This document shows positions 28,025 through 38,324 of a stretch of 64,000 nucleotides of DNA, piece by piece. Each line of letters begins with the position of its first letter. The stretch's first letter is position 1. Location of the stretch: contig CAJUIV010000001.1 in the NCBI GenBank assembly GCA_910586905.1, forward strand, positions 228,450 through 292,449, written 5' to 3'. Position numbers and translations under genes: made by a program. The stretch comes from an uncultured Christensenellaceae bacterium. GTDB taxonomy: Bacteria > Bacillota > Clostridia > Christensenellales > CAG-314. The notes beneath the pieces were generated by a model. The model was not told the DNA's origin. It saw nothing but the letters and a program-made list of their open reading frames with translations, and searched no databases.

Positions 28025-31000
28025 TGAAAAGAAAGATAATAATAGCCGTATTGCTTGCGGTACTGTGTGTATCTCTGGCGTTAACGGCTTGTAAAAGCGA
28101 ATTTACCGTTACTTTCGAAACGAACGGCGGAACCGCTGTGGCAAGTATCAAAGCGGGAGCGGTAACGTCTTCTCCCGTAACGACTAAGGACGGATTTTAT
28201 TTCATAGGTTGGTTCGAATCTTCCGATTTTGCCGGAGAGGCGGTAACTTTCCCTTATAAGTTGAAAAACGACGTTACGCTGTATGCAAAATGGGGCGAGG
28301 ACACGTCCGTAAAATATTTGGTCAACTTCGTAACCAACGGCGGCTCGCAGATTCTTGCCGATAACTATTCGATTTTGGAAAATTCTCCTCAAACCGAAAG
28401 ACCGGGTTACGTATTCGTAGGTTGGTATGATAATATCGACTGCAGCGGAACTCCGATAGCTTTTCCCTATAAAGTAAGTAAGAACGTTATTTTATACGCC
28501 AAGTGGACGGAACAAAAGTTTAGAGTGGAATTCAATTCCAACGGCGGAAGTTATATTAAATCGGACGAATTTGCAGTAATAGAAACCGAACCCGTAACGA
28601 CTCGCGACGAATATTCTTTTGCCGGTTGGTTCGATAACGAAGAGCTGAGCGGCAACCCTGTGCAATTTCCTTTCGTTGTAACCGAGGAAATAACGTTGCA
28701 CGCAAAATGGCAGTCTAATTCTCAACAAAAATTTACGGCTACTTTCCAAACCAACGGCGGTACGCCGCTTGCCGCGCAGGAAGTCAACGTTGTTAATCAG
28801 CCCGTAACGACTCGCGACGGATACGAATTGGAGGGTTGGTATTTAACTTCCGATTGTTCTGGAAATAAAGTTGCGTTCCCTTACACATTGACGGAGGATA
28901 CGACGTTTTATGCAAAATGGGTTAAAAAAGTTTCCGAATATCTGGTACGTTTTGAAACTAACGGAGGCTCCTCTGTCAATTCTGTAACCGCGTCCGTAAT
29001 ACATAATGCGCCCGCAACAAGTAAGCCGGGTTATACGTTTGCCGGATGGTTCGATAACCAGTCGTTTAACGGCAATCCGATAACTTTCCCTTACAGAGTA
29101 ACCAAAGCGACCACTCTTTACGCAAAATGGGTTGCGGTAGATTCGGGCTTTACGCTTACGTTCAATCCCAAAGACGGTTCTAGAGTTCCCGCGTTAACGA
29201 ACGTTACGGTCGTTAATTTCAGTGATTTACCTACCACTACGCGTACCGATTACGAGTTCGAAGGTTGGTACTTGGACGACCAATGTACGGTTCCGGTCCG
29301 TTATCCATATACATTAACGGAAGACACGTTGTTTTACGCAAAATGGAAACTGATAGTAGTGCGTACTTATAACGTTTATTTGTACGATGCAGACGCAAGT
29401 ACTTTCAGCGTAACGGTCGGAGGCAAACCCGTAACGTTGCAAAAGGATTCCGAAGGCTTATTATACGCCGAAGTAGACGACAGAGCGCAAATAACTATAA
29501 CCGACCCCACTAAAGTTAACGCCACTTTCGAGGGATGGTACTCTTCTCCCGCTTATGCCGGCGACCGTAAAGCGTTTCCTATGGAAATTGTCGGCAGCAT
29601 CCGATTGTATGCAAAATGGAAAATAAATGTAGAGCCCAATCCCGATGACAGCGCGGAATTACAAGGATATTTAAACAAAACGGACTATACTAATTTCAGT
29701 TCCGGATACGGTTTGATTGTTCGCAATACCATCGGCGTACTCGACCAGTCGTTCAGCTACTACTTCTACAACGAAAACGTGTTTAACGAAGTTTACTGCG
29801 AATACGACGGTTACGAATCCGAATGGAAACCCGCTATTTCGAATTACGTTTTCGAGCGTAACGATAACGGCGAAAAAGAGTATATGGTATATTCCAGCAA
29901 TTTCAGTGCGGCAGGTGAATATCAGTATAACGGTCATTGGTACGACGCCGAGGCTGTAGACAATTTGGAAAAAGAATTCAGATTGGTTTATCTTGCTAAA
30001 ACTCAAAGGTTGGATTCCACTAAATTTTACAAATACGACGGATTCTGGTACGCAACGGAAGACTACGTAAACGAAGCAGGACATTTGCTTCTCGGTAATT
30101 CCTCCGGAGACCCTGCGTCGTTCGATTCGCGTTACAGCGAAATCGCGTTGAAATTCGACTCGAACGGAGTTATAACGTATATAAAAGCCAAAGCCAGCGT
30201 GGTGGATACTTACGACTACGGCACGGGCATAGGCGCGACTCATTATTATTACGAGTACGATATTCCTATTTACGGAGTAAACAATCCGTCTAACGTTTTG
30301 CCCAGCGAGGACGATTTCCTTTTAGACCAAGTTCGTCCCAGCGGTTTGTATCCGGAACTTGACCCTAACGATGCGAATCGTAACAACGTAACGAGCGACG
30401 GCATCGAGTATTCTCTTCAAGAGCTTCAGTCGGCGCTTGGCAATCTTATCAACTTTACGTCTTACTATACATTGGCCGGCAATACGTTTAACGGTTATAT
30501 CTACAGTCCTCTTACCATTCATACGAGAGGTAACGTCGGCAGAATAATCGTTGACGATTATTCGTACGAAATCAACGGAACCGTTGTAGAACAATATGCG
30601 TCAAACGACAGATATTTCGTTTACAAACCCGCTTTAAACGCGTTTTTCCTTGCGTTGAAATCAAACGGTACGTACAAAGTCTACAGCGACGCATTCAGTT
30701 ACAAAAACACTTACGACTACAATCACTATTTGCTGGGATTGCAGGATGCCGAAGGATTTAACTGCAAATATCCTACCGTAGGCATAAAAGACATAGACGT
30801 AAGCGGATTCGCTTACAACGCCAAAGGCGGATATTTCGAGTTCGTCGGTTCTCAAAGCAGACTCAATCAGGTCGGCAAAGCTTTGTTCGGAGATATGGAC
30901 GTAGTTTATCCCGAAGCGAGTGAAACCGAATATTACACGTATTTACGCTTGTATATGAACGACGGCAAACTCGTTAAAGTGCTTGCGGCAAGCAGATTGG

Positions 31001-33096
31001 AACTTTACGGAGAAGCCAACGAGTATTTTATGAAAGAGCTCGTTATAACCGACCAAACCAACGCGGACGTAGGCTCTCTTCCCGCAGGATTCGAAAGTCA
31101 ATGCATCGTTCCGGGAGAAGCTATGGAAAACGGAAACGTCGACGCTTTATCTGAAGCGATAGGCGCAACGCAAAACGTCAACCATAAATATACCGACAGA
31201 TTCGTTTTCGATAACGACGACGAACTTGGCGGTGTTGGCGAATTCGGCAGCAGCGAACGCGATATTTATATCCACTACAACGGTATAACGCGCGTTAACA
31301 GTAATTTGTATTTATATTTCAAAAACGGAAAATTATTCTCTCAAAGAACCGGCTCAACCGAAAAAGAACAAATACTCTTGTCGAGTTTTAACGGCGATGT
31401 GGAAAAAGCCAATTCGTACGCGTTATGGGCTTACAACATGGCTGAATTGCTTGATTCCAACTGGTTCTATCAAGGTAAAGACGGTAAATACTACGGCAAA
31501 GCCGATTGTATGACGGAGCTTTCCAAAGCTATAGGCCGTTTCAGCGGTTCCGAACAATTTTTAGAAAACAACGCGGGCATTAGATTCAGCGCAAGTTACC
31601 GTTGGTCGGTCGTACTCGATTTCGTTTCCGTCGAAATTTACGGAGGCAAGCTCAGCAGTATTTACTATTCGGGCGTAATAAGCGTAGTGGGTTCTAATGG
31701 CAGTCATACTAAGCCTTTCTCCGGAACTTCCGCATTTTCTTACGATAATACGGCTTTGACTTTACCCGTCGCCGATACTGTAGACGAAACGCATCCTGCC
31801 GTTTACGAGTACATCAACGCTAATTACGATTTTGCAGTAGATAACGAAGGCGTACTGCATATCGGAAAGGTAGATAACGCAACTTCTTACAAAATAACGG
31901 TTTACGAACTTGACGGCAAGACCTTTAAACACTCGTTTACGACGGGCGACTTGACGGTAGATCTCAAAACGGTAGCAGAATTGGGAGTAACCGCCAGAGT
32001 GGACAATTACTATTTGACGGTTCAGGCAATAGGTAACGGAACGACTTTCCTTGACGGCTCGGAATCCGACTTGCTGTTTATCGAAATAAGCACTTTGCCC
32101 AAAATAGATACTCCCGTTATAAATTTGGACCGTGAAACGGGCGTTATAACGGTAGAGGGCGATTATTCGCACAATCAAGGATATCACTATTCGGTGAAAT
32201 CCGGCGGCACCGTCGTAAAAGAAGGCAACGTCGTTACGGGCAAAACGGTGTCGCTTGCAGACATAGCCGAAATGCAATCCGCAAAAACCTATACAATCGA
32301 AGCGTATATGCGCGGTATCGACGGACAGATTCGCGACAGCGAAATAGTAACGATACTTTATACCGTTCCTAAAACCGACGGAACAACGTTTTTGAGCGAT
32401 TTGTTCAAAGCGATAGATTATTCCAAATCTTTCAGCGTATCTTTCAGCGCGCAGGATAGGTATAGATATCATTACTTTACCGAAAGTATCGACGGACCCA
32501 GCCTGTTAGACCAAAGTTTTACTTGGTTAAACAACAACAGCGCTTATCGCCTTAATTTCTCGATGTATTTCGAGGCGACGCTTAACAAGGGCGTGATAAC
32601 TTTCGGAATGTACAATCCCGCCGTTTCCAGCAGCGAACCCGAATACAATCTTATAAGCGGTACGTTTAAATTTACTAAAAACGGCGAAACGCTTTCGGGT
32701 GAAATGGTTAGAAAAGTTTTGGGTAAAAACGCAGAAACAAAACAAATTACAACTCCGTTATTATTTACGGGAGTATCTGCGCTTGAAAGCGATTTTACGG
32801 AATATTCCGGACAAATCGATAAATGGCCGGGACTTGCGTACAGATATCAAGGCGACTTGACAAACGCCGATACGCAAAAAGCTATTTCGGATTTTTCGTT
32901 GCTCGACGAAATTTTCGGCGAAACGCTTACGTACACCGGTATGCACCTCAATATGAGTTACAACTCCGACGGTACGTTAAGTACTAATTCCTGTTCGTTG
33001 GCGCTTGTGGCTCAAAACGGACAAGGTCATACGATGATTGTAAGTTTCTGTTTTGCAAACTTCGGTTCCAACCTTACTAATTGGGTAAAAGACTGA
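28024..33096 (+). CDS. Very large lipoprotein with seven InlB-type repeats
   Basis: A 1690-residue lipoprotein with lipobox LTAC (Cys23). Residues about 27-540 contain seven InlB/Listeria-Bacteroides repeats of about 70 residues, each with a NGG turn, a GYxFxGWF centre and a closing LYAKW or FYAKW; the seventh is degenerate. The rest (about 545-1690) is beta-rich with repeated blocks of 200-250 residues resembling those in the gene just upstream (e.g. SYYTLAGNTFNGYIY). No catalytic motif was recognised. The gene is coupled to its neighbour by a one-base overlap and ends the operon before a strong terminator. Likely a surface adhesin or ligand-capture protein; the role is not established. Confidence 0.82.
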   Translation: MKRKIIIAVLLAVLCVSLALTACKSEFTVTFETNGGTAVASIKAGAVTSSPVTTKDGFYFIGWFESSDFAGEAVTFPYKLKNDVTLYAKWGEDTSVKYLVNFVTNGGSQILADNYSILENSPQTERPGYVFVGWYDNIDCSGTPIAFPYKVSKNVILYAKWTEQKFRVEFNSNGGSYIKSDEFAVIETEPVTTRDEYSFAGWFDNEELSGNPVQFPFVVTEEITLHAKWQSNSQQKFTATFQTNGGTPLAAQEVNVVNQPVTTRDGYELEGWYLTSDCSGNKVAFPYTLTEDTTFYAKWVKKVSEYLVRFETNGGSSVNSVTASVIHNAPATSKPGYTFAGWFDNQSFNGNPITFPYRVTKATTLYAKWVAVDSGFTLTFNPKDGSRVPALTNVTVVNFSDLPTTTRTDYEFEGWYLDDQCTVPVRYPYTLTEDTLFYAKWKLIVVRTYNVYLYDADASTFSVTVGGKPVTLQKDSEGLLYAEVDDRAQITITDPTKVNATFEGWYSSPAYAGDRKAFPMEIVGSIRLYAKWKINVEPNPDDSAELQGYLNKTDYTNFSSGYGLIVRNTIGVLDQSFSYYFYNENVFNEVYCEYDGYESEWKPAISNYVFERNDNGEKEYMVYSSNFSAAGEYQYNGHWYDAEAVDNLEKEFRLVYLAKTQRLDSTKFYKYDGFWYATEDYVNEAGHLLLGNSSGDPASFDSRYSEIALKFDSNGVITYIKAKASVVDTYDYGTGIGATHYYYEYDIPIYGVNNPSNVLPSEDDFLLDQVRPSGLYPELDPNDANRNNVTSDGIEYSLQELQSALGNLINFTSYYTLAGNTFNGYIYSPLTIHTRGNVGRIIVDDYSYEINGTVVEQYASNDRYFVYKPALNAFFLALKSNGTYKVYSDAFSYKNTYDYNHYLLGLQDAEGFNCKYPTVGIKDIDVSGFAYNAKGGYFEFVGSQSRLNQVGKALFGDMDVVYPEASETEYYTYLRLYMNDGKLVKVLAASRLELYGEANEYFMKELVITDQTNADVGSLPAGFESQCIVPGEAMENGNVDALSEAIGATQNVNHKYTDRFVFDNDDELGGVGEFGSSERDIYIHYNGITRVNSNLYLYFKNGKLFSQRTGSTEKEQILLSSFNGDVEKANSYALWAYNMAELLDSNWFYQGKDGKYYGKADCMTELSKAIGRFSGSEQFLENNAGIRFSASYRWSVVLDFVSVEIYGGKLSSIYYSGVISVVGSNGSHTKPFSGTSAFSYDNTALTLPVADTVDETHPAVYEYINANYDFAVDNEGVLHIGKVDNATSYKITVYELDGKTFKHSFTTGDLTVDLKTVAELGVTARVDNYYLTVQAIGNGTTFLDGSESDLLFIEISTLPKIDTPVINLDRETGVITVEGDYSHNQGYHYSVKSGGTVVKEGNVVTGKTVSLADIAEMQSAKTYTIEAYMRGIDGQIRDSEIVTILYTVPKTDGTTFLSDLFKAIDYSKSFSVSFSAQDRYRYHYFTESIDGPSLLDQSFTWLNNNSAYRLNFSMYFEATLNKGVITFGMYNPAVSSSEPEYNLISGTFKFTKNGETLSGEMVRKVLGKNAETKQITTPLLFTGVSALESDFTEYSGQIDKWPGLAYRYQGDLTNADTQKAISDFSLLDEIFGETLTYTGMHLNMSYNSDGTLSTNSCSLALVAQNGQGHTMIVSFCFANFGSNLTNWVKD

Positions 33097-33113
33097 CAGT
33101 AAAATTTAAATTT

Positions 33114-33149
33114 CGGAGTGCCGGCATAACGTCGCGCACTCCGTTTTTT
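33114..33149 (+). terminator. Intrinsic terminator of the protease-opp operon
   Basis: CGGAGTGC (33114-33121) pairs perfectly with GCACTCCG (33136-33143), followed directly by TTTTTT. It lies 18 bases after the last stop of the operon. Confidence 0.9.
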
Positions 33150-33608
33150 ACTTTTTAAACGTTTGTAGTATCTTAATGCCGGTAATCGCCTGTTCCAATG
33201 CAACGAATAAAATAACAATCGATAACTTTCCGTCAGCATAGGACTGTTTTTTTGAAGTCCCGATTATAACAAAAATTACGTTTATTAAGGTTGAAACGTT
33301 AAAATGAATAAAAATATTGCGTATTGGCAAATTTTTTTATTGTATTTAAGTGAAATATTTGACAACGTTTGTTCGATTATAGTAAAATTATCGTATATTT
33401 AGCCTGAAATTTAATATGTAATGTATAATAGACAAGTATTTTATACTAATGGTGCTATTTTATCGGGATATTATCGCAACGCTTTGTTGAAATGGCTAAA
33501 AATAAGCCGTTTGAACGAGCGTTCTTTTTATTTAAAAACGGTTTGTAATTTTATCGCGTTTTCGCGTTAAGATAGAGAGTAAGATTTATTAGGAAGGGAG
33601 GAAATATT
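33150..33608 (+). promoter_or_regulatory. Intergenic region with promoters for the second surface-protein operon
   Basis: No gene is supported. TTGACA (33359-33364) and TAAAAT (33383-33388) are spaced by 18 bases; TATAAT-like boxes also occur near 33424 and 33451. An imperfect hairpin (CCGTTT ... AAACGG, about 33507-33541) sits in the predicted leader. GGAAGGGAGG at about 33592-33601 is the ribosome site of the next gene. Confidence 0.5.
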
Positions 33609-36600
33609 ATGGCAAAAAGAAAGAACTTATTGCTGACGGCAGCGCTGGCAATAGTTTGCTTTACGGCGCTGCTAACCGCCTCTTTTGTTGCGTGGGGTGG
33701 TACGCCCGCGCAAGCAGCGTTCGATGAGGAGTATGAAAATATATCGACGGTGAATGACGGCGATTCCGCGCCTTCGATAAATATTACTCGGTACGAAAAA
33801 TTCGATATTACTAATACAACAGATTTTCCGGTAAATACAACCGTTAAAGGGTTATTTGTAGCCGAATATAGCAGTAATAAATACGCTATGACTATGTACA
33901 GTGCGACTTCTACGTCGCCGAATAAAGCGCGATATGTTCAACTTGACGGCGATATTGTTACTGCAATTAACACTAATTCCGATAATAGCGCCGCCAAACG
34001 TACGATGTCAAGCACAATGGAAGATTGGATGACGTGGTCTGTTACGAGAACTGCTTCCGGATTGCAATTACAAACTAACAGTACTTACAGCAGTGCGCAA
34101 GGAAAATATCTTTCGCTCGGTAATTACGGCAGTTTTTCACTTACAACTGCCACAACGTTGACAATGACCTCCGTAAGCGGCGGCGGTTTTACTTTAAAAA
34201 ACTCTGCGGGTTACGGTATAAAACTGGACAGTATAAGTAATTTCGGCGGAAATACGACTACATATGCTACGTGCGTTACGTTTAATTTTTATAAGGAAAC
34301 CGAAGTGGAATTAACAAATCCCGCAACGATATCTTTTGATAAAGGTAACGATACTGCAACGGGAACTATGGACGACGTAATACTTTCGCAGGACGCTACT
34401 GATACTTATGTTTTGCCGGAATGCGGTTTTGTTTACAATAATTATAAATTTGTCGGTTGGAAAATCAACGACGAAACAACTCCGCTTGTAGCAGGCACGG
34501 AAATAACGCTTGGCGAAAAGGTACAAAACGGCGGCATAACTCTTACCGCAGCGTGGGAATACGACGCGTGGGATTTAACTTTTAAAATGGAAGGACAGGA
34601 AGACAAAGTTATTCCCGTTGTAAAAGGAACGAATTATACGTTTGTTGAAAGTACGGACAGCAAACTGTGGGGCTCGTCTTCCACTCCGCAGGGAAAACTG
34701 TTCGGGCACTGGTTGAACGGCGAAACGCAATATAACAAGAACGACAAATTAACTCCTACGGAAAATATGATTTTTACTGCCGTATTTGTGGATGCTTGCA
34801 CCGTTTCGTTTGATTTTGACGGAGGCGCGGCGCCGACGAGTAGTTATACTACTTTCAAAACCACAACCGTCCTGCCGAATTCCGAATTCACTTTGCGCAC
34901 TCACGAATATACCGCTTCGTATGCGCCTACTAAAGCAAACTATATTTTTGCCGGCTGGGAAAACGTTAAGACCGGAGAAAAATATCAGGCGGATTTGTCA
35001 AATCAGTATCAACAAAGCGTCAAAGTCGTTATTGTCGAAGACACGACATTTAGGGCTATTTGGAAGTTTGACGGATTTACTATTACGTTTATGGTAAACG
35101 ACGAAGTTTACGCAACCGCTACATATGCAAAATCGACGTCGACAGCCTCGCAGCATTTTTATTTTGCTCGAGAGAGTATCGAAATGCCTGTCGCACCGGA
35201 TGGTAAAGAATTTGCAAAATGGACGACTACGTCAAAGTATAATTCTTCTTATACGTATTCTATTAGCGGATCTGCTGGTGAAAGTAATTATTCCGGTCAA
35301 TATTTGATACTTCCGGGTGAACAAACTTCCGAAACTTGGAAAGTAACAAACTATGACGTTGTTTTGAACGCAACGTTCCAAGATAAGCCGATAAGCGTCG
35401 TATTTAAATTTAAGTACGAAGACGGCTACAAAAACGGTGAAATTTTTAAGACTGAAAACAAAACTATATCCGCGACGTCATCTTCGCAAAGCGTTTATTT
35501 AGGTAATTCGTATGCTGGCGAAGCTCCCGAAGGTTACGCGCTGTTGAACTGGACGGATGAGGACGGAAAAGTTTACACGTCTAGTCAGAATGTATATATT
35601 TACCGCACGGATACCGTTTACGAAAAAACTTTAACGGTTCACTTTGCGAAGTCGGTACATATTTCGTTTGACGGAAACGGCGGAACGATGAGTTCTACGT
35701 ACGCTAACGGAGAGAACAAGCCTGCCAATAGCGAGTATACATTGCCGAGAAACACCACATCGGGAACTCTTACCGATTACGAACTTGTCGGATTTGTTTG
35801 CAGCGCGGACGGAGAGTTTTATGCGTTAGGCGCGAAGTATCAACTTGGCGACGAAGACGTTACGTTTGTTGCGCAGTGGAAATATGCGGGATATATATTG
35901 ACGTTTAAAGTCGAGGGAAAAGATGACGAAGTTGTGCTTGTCAAAAAGACTGAAAATTCAAGTGGATACGAAAACACTACGTATTCGATAACAATTTCAA
36001 ACCCATCTATAGCTAATGCGGAATTTTTAGGCTGGGCGTTGAATGGCGACACAAGTAAATTGTATAAAAACAGAGACGTTATCAATCTTGCGGTTTTGCA
36101 GTCTTTGACTGACAGAGAAGGTGAATTGGTTGCGCAATTTAGAATGAAAGAAATGGTAACGCTTACTTTCCACTTCGGGAACGATACCGTCGAAAAACAA
36201 GTTGAAAAGAATTCGACTTACTACGTAGCGCATATCAGCTCTTATTTCCCCGATTGGACATCTTACGGATACGACTGGTTCTCCGGCTGGGCTGCGAATC
36301 CCGAATTGACGGGTACTCTTACCAGCCAGGTAAACAAAACGCACAGCGCGGATACTCATTACTATGCGGTGGTTGAAAAAACGTTTAAAGTAACGTTTGT
36401 GTATGGACACGGCATTGACAACGCAGAACGTACGGGAAGACCTAGCAGCGCGGCTACTGTACCCTACGAATCTACAACTACTGTAAACGGCGTTGTAGTC
36501 GATATACGCGAAGGTTACACGTTATTGGGCTGGTCTACGCAGGATGGCGGAACAGTTGAATACGCCGCCGAGCGCACGGTAACTGTCGACCATGAATGTA

Positions 36601-38324
36601 CTTTGTACGCGGTGTGGCGTTACGATTATAAAAAAGTTACGATACAAATCGTAAACGGCGATTTTAACGAAACGATTACAAGTGAAGTATTTATGCGTAA
36701 CAAAACGCAATATACTCTTGACGACGTATTGAAAAAACTAAGCGAAGAACAAAAAGCAATGTTTGCCGCAAGCGAACACCGCACAGTGATTTGGACCAAC
36801 CTGGACGACGGACGTACGATTGGCTCGAACGACAAAATTACTTATCCCACAGGCAAGGATGAAACTACGGGAGAAGATAAATTTGCTCAGTTGCGCGTAA
36901 GCGTTACCGACAAACTGTACACGATTTCGTTCACTCAGGCGGGAGACACGGCAATAGAGCCCATATGTATGAAGTTCGGCGCAGATATCAGCGAACTTGC
37001 TCCTGTGCCTACAAGAGCAGGATATGAATTTGTCCGTTGGAGTAATAACGGAGCAGAATTTGCTTGGACTACAATGCCCGGTCAAAACGTTACGCTTACG
37101 GGTGTTTGGACTGCGTTGCAAAGTACGCTTAAATTCGATTTGAACGGAGGCACGACTGTCGACGGAAAAGCAACGATGGACGACCTGACTTTGTTAAGCG
37201 CGACTGCATTCGATAAAGTTGCAGACCCTATAAAGGAGGGCTACGATTTTATGGGTTGGACGTTAAACGGCGCAGATTGGCGTTGGACGAAGCACGATAC
37301 AAGCAATACGTATTACGGTACGATGCCCGGCGGTACTAACACGTTGGTTGCCAAATGGGAACTTAACAGTGAAAACCGCGCGGCGCTTAAAGCGGAATTG
37401 AAAGCTAAGATATCCGCTTATGCGCAGGAAAAGGGAGTGGAAGTGCCTGAAAACCTGATGGATGACAAAAACACTGATACCGAAGCGAAAATACGTAAAG
37501 TGTACGCCGACGTAGTGGAAATCATCGATTATCTTGCCGACGCGCTTTCTGAACTTAACGCTTATGCTCAACAATTCGGCGTTACTCTGACTCTCGGCGA
37601 CACGTTGGCTTTGAGAGACGCGGATACGAAAGCTGAAGCCGACAGCGAGCTGATATTGGCAAAGCAAGTAGTTGATATAATAGCTCTTGCAAATGCGAAA
37701 GAAGCGGCAAAAGCTGAAGTGGCGGCAAAAGCGGAAGAAGACGGCGTAGCCGTCCCAGATACGGATGCGATTGATGCAGCTACGACTATTGAAGAAGTAA
37801 ATTCCGCAAAAGAGGAGGCTCTGGCTAAAATTGCCGAGGATAAGGCCGCAAATCTTGCTTTGGTCGCGGCGAAAGAAGCGGCTGCTGCCGAACTGGCGGA
37901 GTACGCTCAAAGTAAAGGAGTAGAAGTTCCCGAAAACGCTATTGACGATGCTGAATCTTTGGAAGCTGTTGCGTTGGCTCTTTCAAACGCTAAATCCGTA
38001 GTTGACAGTAAAGCGAAAGTTAACGCCGCCAAACAAGCTGTGGCAGGTTTGGCAGGAAAGACGGGCGAAGAGTTGTTTAATCAGCTTAAATCCGTTGATG
38101 CGGCTGTCGCCGCGTTGAATGCGGAAGAAAAAGCGCAAGTGGATTTAACTGCGTACAATACGGCAAAAGAGAGCCTGGACGCGTTGGTTGATGGCGGAGA
38201 GGCAGACCTCGAAGTCGCCGTTCAAGCGGGAGCTGCTATCGCCGTGGCAAAACTCGGCGCCGCCGTTACCGCTTTGGCGCTAGGCGTGGCGTTGGCGTTT
38301 ATTCTCAAAAGGAGGATGTTCTGA
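33609..38324 (+). CDS. Membrane-anchored InlB-repeat surface protein with helical stalk
   Basis: A 1571-residue exported protein. The signal peptide ends near AQA (residue 37). An N-terminal region rich in Thr/Ser (about 40-235) is followed by many InlB-like repeats (for example CTVSFDFDGG, HISFDGNGG, LKFDLNGG with YxFxGW centres), then from about 1255 an Ala/Glu-rich helical stalk with repeats (AQEKGVEVPEN, AQSKGVEVPEN; LNAEEKAQVDL), one C-terminal membrane helix and the tail KRRMF. There is no LPxTG signal. The last stop shares one base with the next start (TGATG). The role is probably adhesion or cell-surface structure. Codon choice in the first 250 codons appears less G/C rich than in the rest. 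Confidence 0.82.
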   Translation: MAKRKNLLLTAALAIVCFTALLTASFVAWGGTPAQAAFDEEYENISTVNDGDSAPSINITRYEKFDITNTTDFPVNTTVKGLFVAEYSSNKYAMTMYSATSTSPNKARYVQLDGDIVTAINTNSDNSAAKRTMSSTMEDWMTWSVTRTASGLQLQTNSTYSSAQGKYLSLGNYGSFSLTTATTLTMTSVSGGGFTLKNSAGYGIKLDSISNFGGNTTTYATCVTFNFYKETEVELTNPATISFDKGNDTATGTMDDVILSQDATDTYVLPECGFVYNNYKFVGWKINDETTPLVAGTEITLGEKVQNGGITLTAAWEYDAWDLTFKMEGQEDKVIPVVKGTNYTFVESTDSKLWGSSSTPQGKLFGHWLNGETQYNKNDKLTPTENMIFTAVFVDACTVSFDFDGGAAPTSSYTTFKTTTVLPNSEFTLRTHEYTASYAPTKANYIFAGWENVKTGEKYQADLSNQYQQSVKVVIVEDTTFRAIWKFDGFTITFMVNDEVYATATYAKSTSTASQHFYFARESIEMPVAPDGKEFAKWTTTSKYNSSYTYSISGSAGESNYSGQYLILPGEQTSETWKVTNYDVVLNATFQDKPISVVFKFKYEDGYKNGEIFKTENKTISATSSSQSVYLGNSYAGEAPEGYALLNWTDEDGKVYTSSQNVYIYRTDTVYEKTLTVHFAKSVHISFDGNGGTMSSTYANGENKPANSEYTLPRNTTSGTLTDYELVGFVCSADGEFYALGAKYQLGDEDVTFVAQWKYAGYILTFKVEGKDDEVVLVKKTENSSGYENTTYSITISNPSIANAEFLGWALNGDTSKLYKNRDVINLAVLQSLTDREGELVAQFRMKEMVTLTFHFGNDTVEKQVEKNSTYYVAHISSYFPDWTSYGYDWFSGWAANPELTGTLTSQVNKTHSADTHYYAVVEKTFKVTFVYGHGIDNAERTGRPSSAATVPYESTTTVNGVVVDIREGYTLLGWSTQDGGTVEYAAERTVTVDHECTLYAVWRYDYKKVTIQIVNGDFNETITSEVFMRNKTQYTLDDVLKKLSEEQKAMFAASEHRTVIWTNLDDGRTIGSNDKITYPTGKDETTGEDKFAQLRVSVTDKLYTISFTQAGDTAIEPICMKFGADISELAPVPTRAGYEFVRWSNNGAEFAWTTMPGQNVTLTGVWTALQSTLKFDLNGGTTVDGKATMDDLTLLSATAFDKVADPIKEGYDFMGWTLNGADWRWTKHDTSNTYYGTMPGGTNTLVAKWELNSENRAALKAELKAKISAYAQEKGVEVPENLMDDKNTDTEAKIRKVYADVVEIIDYLADALSELNAYAQQFGVTLTLGDTLALRDADTKAEADSELILAKQVVDIIALANAKEAAKAEVAAKAEEDGVAVPDTDAIDAATTIEEVNSAKEEALAKIAEDKAANLALVAAKEAAAAELAEYAQSKGVEVPENAIDDAESLEAVALALSNAKSVVDSKAKVNAAKQAVAGLAGKTGEELFNQLKSVDAAVAALNAEEKAQVDLTAYNTAKESLDALVDGGEADLEVAVQAGAAIAVAKLGAAVTALALGVALAFILKRRMF

